A stretch of DNA of 10,998 nt, taken from the NCBI GenBank assembly GCA_029287275.1, contig JARFRL010000040.1, positions 1 to 10,998 of the forward strand. Reading direction: 5' to 3'. Position numbers and translations under genes: made by a program. Shown here in pieces: positions 6,351-10,998 of the stretch. How positions within the stretch are numbered: position 1 is the first letter of the stretch; the number at the start of each line of letters is the position of its first letter. Source of the DNA: Pontiella desulfatans (GTDB lineage: Bacteria > Verrucomicrobiota > Kiritimatiellia > Kiritimatiellales > Pontiellaceae). The notes under the pieces were generated by a model. It did not search any database and was not told the origin of the DNA. It saw nothing but the letters and a program-made list of their open reading frames with translations.

Positions 6351-8141
6351 ATGCGTGGAGTTGAAAAGATATGGATCCTGCTGACCGCCGGCGTTCTCGC
6401 GGGCTGTTCGAGCGTGCCGGAGCGGGAGTTGGAAAACGCGTTTTTCCATCAGCGGCTTAAATCCTACGAAATCACCGACGCCCAACCGATCACGTCCGAA
6501 TTCCAGGACGCCGCGGACGCGGCCTGGAAAAATCTGGAGAACGGCCGGTCGGAGCAGTACGTCGGCATCCTCGAGCTGGGCGACGACGCCTTGCTGGCGC
6601 GCGTCCACCTGATCCGCGCCGCGCGGCGCTCCATCGAGCTCCAGACGTTCATCTGGAAGGACGATCCGACCAGCCGTTTCGTGTTCGACGAGTTGGTGAA
6701 GGCCGCCGAGCGCGGCGTGACGGTGCGGGTGCTGATCGACGCGATGAACCTGCCCGCTTCGCCGGACACGCTGGCGCGCATGGCCCGCGCGCATCGTAAT
6801 CTGGAGATCGCGCTCTACAAACCGCTGTCGGAAAACGCCGTGGTCGGAAGCATCGGTTTCTGGGAAAACCTCGTGTTCAAAACCAAGCGCATGAACCGCC
6901 GCATGCACAACAAGCTGTTGCTGGTGGACGGGCGGATCGGCATCGCGGGCGGCCGCAACTACGAGGGCAAATATTACGACCGGAATCCGCACTTCCTCTT
7001 CCGCGACCGCGACGTGGTCGTCGCCGGACCCGCCGTGATGGACATGCTGGATTCGTTCGAGCTCTTCTGGCAGGACCACGACGCGGTTTTCCTGACGCAA
7101 CTGACCGACGTCCGCCGCGCGTTCGAGAAGCTGCCGCAAGAACCCGCCCGCTTCGCGTCGGCGAACGACGCCTGGATGTTCGCGGAAGTCGACGCGCGGG
7201 CGAACGACCACGCGCTCTCCAAAACCCGAACCACCATCACGATCCACGAGGCCGACGCGGTGACGTTCATCTACGACACGCCGCGCAAATTCAACGGCGG
7301 CAAGGAGCGCATGGATTTCGACGAGTGGTTCGAGTTCCTTCTTTCGGAAAGTTCCGACCGCCTCGTTTATCAAACGCCGTACTTGATCTACAGCCGCGAC
7401 GTCCGGAAGGGCTTCAAGAAGCTCCGCGAGCAACACCCGAACTTCCGCGTCATCGGCTCCAGCAACAGCCTCGCCGCGGCCGACCACACGCACGTGTACG
7501 CGCTCTCGTTCAAGCACCGCAAGGAACTCTACAAGAAAACCGGCATCGACATCTATGAATCCAAACCCTATCCCGCCGACCAACACGCCTACGTCCACGG
7601 GCTCGACGCGTTGGTTGAGCAGGCGATCCGCGAGGCGGGCGTCGACCGCGCCGACATCGACCAAATCGAGCGCGCCGGGCCGCTACTCTGCATTCACGCG
7701 AAATCGTTGGTGCTCGATGGGAAGATCGCGTTGATCGGCTCGCACAACTTCGATCCGCGCTCCGCCAAGCTCAACACCGAATGCGGCGTGTTCATCGCCG
7801 ACGTGGAGGTCGCGCTCGAGTTGGAGCGGTTGATTCTCAACGCCTGCGCGCCGCGCAACGCCTGGACCGTCAGCCGCGGGCCCACCACGCCGGTCATCTC
7901 CCGTTTCAGCGGCTTCATCGGCGCCATCTCCACCGCGCTGCCGGTGTTCGACATCTGGCCCTACCGCTACACCACCAACTACGAGCTCAAGGACGGTCAC
8001 GCGCCGCTTCCGCCGCGCGACCCGAATTTTCAGAACAACTATATCAACGTCGGCTACTTCCCCGAAGTGCCCAGCTCGTCCACCGTCATTCAAGCGCGCT
8101 TGATGAAGGGCTTCCTGGGCTGGGCGCGCCCGTTCATGTAG
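6351..8141 (+). CDS. Phospholipase D / cardiolipin synthase family lipoprotein
   Basis: The frame encodes 596 residues. Residues 1-19 are a lipoprotein signal with lipobox Leu-Ala-Gly-Cys19, so the protein is probably exported and lipid-anchored in an envelope membrane. Two HKD motifs are complete: HNKLLLVD with His186, Lys188 and Asp193, and HAKSLVLD with His449, Lys451 and Asp456. Each is followed by the usual Gly-x-x-N or Gly-Ser-His-Asn segment (GIAGGRNYEG; LIGSHNFDPRS). The superfamily hydrolyses or transfers phosphodiesters through a phosphohistidine; this form is most like cardiolipin synthase or phospholipase D acting on phospholipids. The C-terminal 80 residues (ending in ARLMKGFLGWARPFM) match the tail I know from lipoprotein PLD relatives. 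No clear ribosome site precedes the ATG; the signal peptide supports the start. It is followed after 21 bases by the Cache-AlbA_2 gene, suggesting co-transcription. The substrate is unknown. Confidence 0.9.
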   Translation: MRGVEKIWILLTAGVLAGCSSVPERELENAFFHQRLKSYEITDAQPITSEFQDAADAAWKNLENGRSEQYVGILELGDDALLARVHLIRAARRSIELQTFIWKDDPTSRFVFDELVKAAERGVTVRVLIDAMNLPASPDTLARMARAHRNLEIALYKPLSENAVVGSIGFWENLVFKTKRMNRRMHNKLLLVDGRIGIAGGRNYEGKYYDRNPHFLFRDRDVVVAGPAVMDMLDSFELFWQDHDAVFLTQLTDVRRAFEKLPQEPARFASANDAWMFAEVDARANDHALSKTRTTITIHEADAVTFIYDTPRKFNGGKERMDFDEWFEFLLSESSDRLVYQTPYLIYSRDVRKGFKKLREQHPNFRVIGSSNSLAAADHTHVYALSFKHRKELYKKTGIDIYESKPYPADQHAYVHGLDALVEQAIREAGVDRADIDQIERAGPLLCIHAKSLVLDGKIALIGSHNFDPRSAKLNTECGVFIADVEVALELERLILNACAPRNAWTVSRGPTTPVISRFSGFIGAISTALPVFDIWPYRYTTNYELKDGHAPLPPRDPNFQNNYINVGYFPEVPSSSTVIQARLMKGFLGWARPFM

Positions 8142-8162
8142 CCAACCCGGAGCGACCCCTTC

Positions 8163-9728
8163 ATGCCGAAGAAAAAATGGACTTCCCGCCGCGTCGCGCG
8201 CGACATCATCATCTTGCTGATCGTGCTGTCGGCCGCCGTGATCGCGCCGGTGGCGTACCTCGCCTCGCAGGCGCGCGTGGAGATTTCGGAGCAGTACATT
8301 CAAAAGGCCTCCAACCAGGCCGTGGGCGAATTTCTCGCCGTCAGCGGCGCGATGGAATCCACGCTCGGTCTCACGCGCGACTGGGGCGCGAACGGAGCGT
8401 TCGCCATCGACAACCTCGACGATCTGACGCGCCTTCTGTTCCCCATCCTCAAAAGAGAGCCGCTGCTCAACGGCGTTTCCGTCGCGGATCTCCAAGGCGA
8501 CAGCTTTTACATGCGCGTCGCCGAAGACGGCTATCGCTCCCGTCAGGTCGCGACCGTCCGCGGCCAGCGCCGGGCCGAGGAAACCCGCTGGACCGCCGAC
8601 TTCGAGGCCGCGGAAACCGTCCACACCGACTCCGCGTACGATCCGCGCCAACGGCCCTGGTTCGCGCCCGCCCTCGCGGACGACGAGATCCACTGGACCG
8701 AACCCTATAAATTCTTCACCTCCGGCGAGGTCGGCGTCACCGCCTCGGCCTCGTATGTTCGCGGGAAAGACGACCAGCGCGTCGTGATCGCGTTCGACGT
8801 CCTGCTCGACGATATGTTCGAGCCCATCGCCGCGCTCGCGCCGAGCGAGGAAAGCCAGATCTTCATATTCCGCCGCGACGCCAAGCTCTACATCCCCGAG
8901 TCCGACGCCCTCCAATCCGACTTCGTTCCCGTCGCGGAAGCCAACGACGCGCTGGCGCGCAAGGTGCACGCGAACTGGTTGAACGACCGGCAATTGATCG
9001 ACAACGTGGTCTCCATCCAGCACGAAGGGCGGGTCTGGTGGTGCGGCTTCCGCCCGCTCGACGCCGCCCGCCGCACCACCTGGATCTGCGTCATGGTGCC
9101 CGAAAGCGACATCCTCGATCCCGCCGGTCAACGCTCCAAACGGCTTTGGCTGATTGGGATTTCCTCCATCCTCGCCGCGACCGGTCTCGCGTTCTGGATG
9201 CTCCGCCGCTACGGCCGACCCTCCGACGCCACCGCCTTGTTCGACCGCGCCCATCCCGAAGACAGCGTCCGCGCCATCATCGCCGGCGGCGAAAACCGCT
9301 ACGTCGAGTTCAAGTCCACCATGCGCGTGAACCTCCACGCCAAAAAACCCGGCAAGGAAATCGAGCTCGCGTGGATGAAAGGCGTCGCCGGCTTCCTCAA
9401 CACCGACGGCGGCATCCTGCTCATCGGCGTCACCGACGACGGCGAGATCACCGGCCTCGAACGCGACGTGTTCGAGAACGAGGACAAATGCCGCCTGCAC
9501 TTCAAGAACCTCGTCTCGAAACACATCGGCGCCGACCATTCCAAATACATCCGCTTCATCATCGTTCCCATCGACGGTCTCACCGTCGGCGTCGTCCGCT
9601 GCGACCGCTCCGAGGATCCGGTCTTCCTGAAGGACGGCAACAAGGAGCACTTCTACATTCGCAACGGGCCGTCCTCCGACGAACTCCCCGTCAGCCAGGC
9701 CCTCAACTACATCAAACACCGAGGCTGA
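8163..9728 (+). CDS. Membrane sensor with Cache domain and cytoplasmic Schlafen-type AlbA_2 domain
   Basis: The frame encodes 521 residues. A basic N-terminus and first membrane span (about 14-34) lead into an extracytoplasmic dCache-like domain (about 40-320). This has the characteristic YDPRQRPW (159-166) and WTEPYKFFTSGEVGVTA (178-194), as in chemoreceptor and kinase ligand sensors. A second span (about 328-347, LWLIGISSILAATGLAFWML) leads to a cytoplasmic AlbA_2 domain (about 370-515). That domain has ENRYVEFKS (377-385), WMKGVAGFLNTDGG, GGILLIGVTDDG (416-427) and the late FYIRNGPSS segment. AlbA_2 domains bind nucleic acid or nucleotides, and in Schlafen proteins can cleave RNA. Cache domains usually drive kinases, cyclases or methyl-accepting modules, so signal output through AlbA_2 is unusual. 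GGAG lies ten bases before the ATG. The preceding lipoprotein gene is 21 bases away. Function is not known; a stimulus-gated RNA or nucleotide response is inference. Confidence 0.88.
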   Translation: MPKKKWTSRRVARDIIILLIVLSAAVIAPVAYLASQARVEISEQYIQKASNQAVGEFLAVSGAMESTLGLTRDWGANGAFAIDNLDDLTRLLFPILKREPLLNGVSVADLQGDSFYMRVAEDGYRSRQVATVRGQRRAEETRWTADFEAAETVHTDSAYDPRQRPWFAPALADDEIHWTEPYKFFTSGEVGVTASASYVRGKDDQRVVIAFDVLLDDMFEPIAALAPSEESQIFIFRRDAKLYIPESDALQSDFVPVAEANDALARKVHANWLNDRQLIDNVVSIQHEGRVWWCGFRPLDAARRTTWICVMVPESDILDPAGQRSKRLWLIGISSILAATGLAFWMLRRYGRPSDATALFDRAHPEDSVRAIIAGGENRYVEFKSTMRVNLHAKKPGKEIELAWMKGVAGFLNTDGGILLIGVTDDGEITGLERDVFENEDKCRLHFKNLVSKHIGADHSKYIRFIIVPIDGLTVGVVRCDRSEDPVFLKDGNKEHFYIRNGPSSDELPVSQALNYIKHRG

Positions 9729-9840
9729 TTTTGAAGTTTGAAACGCGACGTTCGATGGACGGGGCTCCGACGGCCTTGCTTTTGAAAGGGTATGGGCGGA
9801 GCCCATCCGAAAATCGGAAATCAAAAATCGGAGATCAAAA
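9729..9840. repeat. Intergenic text-type repeat that supplies the tatD ribosome site
   Basis: The 112-base gap holds a small hairpin ATGGGC-GGA-GCCCAT (9792-9806) and near-tandem copies of AATCGGAAATCAAA / AATCGGAGATCAAA (9812-9840). Such CGGAAATCAAAAATC runs are a recurrent intergenic repeat type in some GC-rich bacterial genomes. The last unit contains GGAG at 9830-9833, seven bases before the ATG at 9841, so the repeat itself provides the ribosome binding site. Confidence 0.6.
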
Positions 9841-10611
9841 ATGAAATTGTTCGACGCCCACAACCATGTGCAGGACGACCGCCTGTTTCCGGACGTCGCG
9901 GCCGTGATGGAACGCGCCCGCGCCGCCGGCGTGACCGCGATGGGCGTGAAAGGCTGTCGCGAGGCCGACTGGCCGCGCGTGGTTGAGCTGGCGAAAACCT
10001 ACGAAGGCGTCCATCCCTCCTTCGGCCTCCATCCGTGGTTCATCGCGGAGCGTTCGCCCGACTGGCGCGCGACGCTTGAAAAAATGCTGCTCGAACATCC
10101 CGCCGCCGCGGTGGGGGAGATCGGGATCGACCACGCCATCGACGACCGCGACGACGCGGAGCAGGAAACGGTGTTCCTCGCGCAGATGGAGTTGGCGCGG
10201 ACGTTGAACCGCCCCGTCTCGATTCATTGCCGCCGCGCCTGGGGCCGGCTCGTTGAGCTGCTCGACCAATTCGGCGAGCTGCCCCGCGGCCTGCTGATTC
10301 ATTGCTTCGGCGGCTCCGCGGAAATCGCCGTGGAGTTGGTGAAACGCGGCGGATACATCTCCTTCTCCGGCTCCATCACGCGGCCCAACGCCCGCAAGGC
10401 CGGCCCCGCCATCCGCGCCGTGCCCGACGACCGAATCCTCATCGAAACCGACGCGCCCGACATACTTCCCACCACCGCGCCCGGCCCGCTCAACGAACCC
10501 GCCAACGTCCGCTTCGTTTTGGAAAAAGCCGCCGAACTACGCGGCGTCTCCCAAGAAGCCCTCGCGGAACTGACCTACCAAAACGCCCGGCGCTTCTTCC
10601 TCCGCGGATAG
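9841..10611 (+). CDS. TatD family metal-dependent hydrolase (putative DNase)
   Basis: The frame encodes 256 residues, the usual TatD length. TatD proteins are TIM-barrel metallohydrolases, with 3'-5' exonuclease and repair or nucleic-acid turnover roles in the cytoplasm. All metal ligands expected in the family are visible: His7 and His9 in DAHNH, Glu93 in GEIGID, His129 in SIHCRRAW, His154 in LIHCFGGS and Asp204 in ETDAPD. The chain ends with the normal YQNARRFF helix. The start is supported by GGAG seven bases upstream. Residues HPSFGLHPW (56-64) replace the more common AxGxHP motif but keep its pattern. The gene lies 112 bases after the Cache-AlbA_2 gene; that gap contains a repeat, so membership of the same operon is uncertain. 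Exact substrate cannot be read from sequence. Confidence 0.93.
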   Translation: MKLFDAHNHVQDDRLFPDVAAVMERARAAGVTAMGVKGCREADWPRVVELAKTYEGVHPSFGLHPWFIAERSPDWRATLEKMLLEHPAAAVGEIGIDHAIDDRDDAEQETVFLAQMELARTLNRPVSIHCRRAWGRLVELLDQFGELPRGLLIHCFGGSAEIAVELVKRGGYISFSGSITRPNARKAGPAIRAVPDDRILIETDAPDILPTTAPGPLNEPANVRFVLEKAAELRGVSQEALAELTYQNARRFFLRG

Positions 10612-10664
10612 CGACGCGTGCCGCGGGAGGGCAACGAATGAATGGAAAGCAACGAATCGCCCGC

Positions 10665-10685
10665 GGACGGATCATCGATCCGTCC
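10665..10685 (+). other. Perfect 9-bp hairpin downstream of tatD
   Basis: GGACGGATC (10665-10673) and GATCCGTCC (10677-10685) pair perfectly around a 3-base loop, 53 bases after the tatD stop. No U-tract follows on either strand, so it may stabilise the transcript end or act as a factor-dependent terminator. Confidence 0.45.
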
Positions 10686-10745
10686 CTACCTCGCCGCGCG
10701 TCGGGCGCGCCCGTGGATACCCCTATAGAAACAGGCGGCTTTTGA

Positions 10746-10775
10746 TTGCCGCCGCGCGCGCGGTTTCGCTAAGGT
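10746..10775 (+). promoter_or_regulatory. Candidate promoter upstream of the structured element
   Basis: TTGCCG (10746-10751), an 18-base spacer and TAAGGT (10770-10775) form a moderate sigma-70-like promoter, which would start RNA near 10782, just before the long stem-loop. The alternating GC spacer makes the match uncertain. Confidence 0.35.
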
Positions 10776-10819
10776 TTGAAAGTTATTATGAAAAGAAAAA
10801 ACCCTTAGGCTGAGTGGGG

Positions 10820-10884
10820 CCACGGAACTTCGCGGGGAAGGCGTTATACTGACGTCCGTATAGCACCTGTCCGCAAGCGCGTTG
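10820..10884 (+). ncRNA. Long irregular stem-loop, candidate small RNA or 5' leader
   Basis: The two halves pair in order along about 65 bases. GGCGTTATAC (10840-10849) pairs with GTATAGCACC (10858-10867), with one mismatch and one G-U. Below a small internal loop, CTTCGCGG (10828-10835) pairs with CCGCAAG (10871-10877) with one bulged C. Weaker pairs continue outward. The apex TATACTGACGTCCGTATA (10845-10862) is also a near-perfect DNA dyad (16 of 18). A rod with bulges after a candidate promoter is the shape of 6S-like or leader RNAs, but I recognise no family, and no U-tract ends it. The minus-strand transcript could fold likewise. Confidence 0.35.
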
Positions 10885-10934
10885 TTGGGATACAAACAAA
10901 AAAATCATTTAGGCAAAAAAAGGACAACATTCAT

Positions 10935-10998
10935 ATGCCACAAAGAAAAGACGTCAATCAGGTCTTCACCCCTCGCGGTAAAAATGTCAACGAAGAGA
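10935..10998 (+). CDS. Start of an unidentified gene, truncated by the window edge
   Basis: An ATG at 10935 opens 21 codons (MPQRKDVNQVFTPRGKNVNE, then E) that run off the window. AGGA (10921-10924, within an A-rich tract) lies ten bases upstream and supports the start. The peptide N-x-VFTPR-x-x-x-VN reminds me of the N-terminus of P-loop ATPase proteins found in accessory regions, but the Walker motifs would be outside the window, so this is only a weak memory-based hint. The A-rich base composition of the gene and its leader differs sharply from the GC-rich genes to the left, which suggests horizontal acquisition. Confidence 0.6.
   Translation, partial: MPQRKDVNQVFTPRGKNVNEE

Larger units (their letters stand above)
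10612..10934. other. Intergenic region of 323 bases with hairpins but no convincing gene
   Basis: No frame here has a ribosome site and a protein-like product. The region contains CCGCGGG (10621-10627) facing CCCGCGG (10660-10666), a 9-base direct repeat GCAACGAAT (10631 and 10649), and a perfect 9-bp hairpin at 10665-10685. A further GGCGGC / GCCGCC pair lies at 10734-10753. A candidate promoter and a long irregular stem-loop occupy the right half. From about 10780 the DNA becomes A-rich. A six-codon frame (10788-10808, MKRKNP) has no ribosome site and is not called. Confidence 0.6.

Noticed and set aside
6234..7664. A 476-codon minus-strand frame opposite the phospholipase D gene
   Set aside because: Same shadow effect; the plus strand has both HKD motifs and a lipobox.
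7683..9863. A 726-codon open frame on the minus strand opposite the Cache-AlbA_2 gene
   Set aside because: Its product is a Val/Gly/Ala/Asp/Arg-rich mirror of the real gene, without any motif, and the plus-strand frame has clear domains. Long antisense frames are expected at this GC content.
6351..10611. A phage-defence island built from the PLD, AlbA_2 and TatD genes
   Set aside because: The PLD protein is an exported lipoprotein, the AlbA_2 protein is a membrane sensor and TatD is a housekeeping family, so defence is not supported by what is visible.
10788..10808. Six-codon leader peptide frame
   Set aside because: No ribosome site at the proper distance, and no attenuator-like codon run or terminator follows.
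10785..10813. Minus-strand terminator ending in TTTTTTCTTTT
   Set aside because: The T-run is not directly preceded by a stable stem; the long hairpin ends about a dozen bases earlier.
1..10998. CRISPR array, tRNA, rRNA or insertion sequence
   Set aside because: No regularly spaced repeats, no tRNA T-loop with acceptor pairing, no rRNA-like stretch and no transposase were seen on either strand.

Overview
The window is about 62% GC by eye and bacterial. It carries two dense, divergent gene blocks that meet at a promoter region near 6138-6350. Protein styles, GC-rich codon use and short text-like repeats at gene edges fit a PVC-group bacterium, perhaps Kiritimatiellota or Verrucomicrobiota. 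That placement is an inference from memory, not a measured phylogeny.

Minus strand, read right to left. Enolase (eno, 6137-4860) has a clear ribosome binding site, a candidate promoter and a strong intrinsic terminator at 4813-4839. After the terminator comes a tightly packed run: an FtsB/DivIC-type division protein (4725-4417), HMP/HMP-P kinase thiD (4417-3533, start overlapping the previous stop), a short NfeD membrane protein (3494-3024), a secreted or membrane protein with a bactofilin-like beta-solenoid plus several membrane spans (3027-1837), flotillin floA (1840-818) and a small proline-rich membrane protein (742-155). The nfeD / solenoid / floA genes overlap by 4 bases each, so they are probably translated together. 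They look like a membrane-microdomain module in which a polymer-forming protein sits between the usual NfeD-flotillin partners. At the left edge the first 33 codons of another minus-strand gene, resembling the inositol monophosphatase family, run off the window.

Plus strand. A lipoprotein with two HKD motifs (phospholipase D / cardiolipin synthase superfamily, 6351-8141) is followed after 21 bases by a membrane protein with an extracytoplasmic Cache sensor and a cytoplasmic Schlafen-type AlbA_2 domain (8163-9728). A TatD-family metal-dependent hydrolase follows (9841-10611).

Right edge. From 10612 to 10934 there is no convincing gene, but there are hairpins, a candidate promoter and a long irregular stem-loop (10820-10884) that could be a small RNA or a leader. 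Base composition then drops sharply (about 37% GC over 10891-10998 by hand count) and a new gene starts at 10935, continuing past the window. This may be the edge of an acquired accessory region.

The most unusual points are the NfeD / beta-solenoid / FloA cassette, the Cache-AlbA_2 fusion next to a secreted phospholipase D, and the structured RNA-like element at the compositional boundary.
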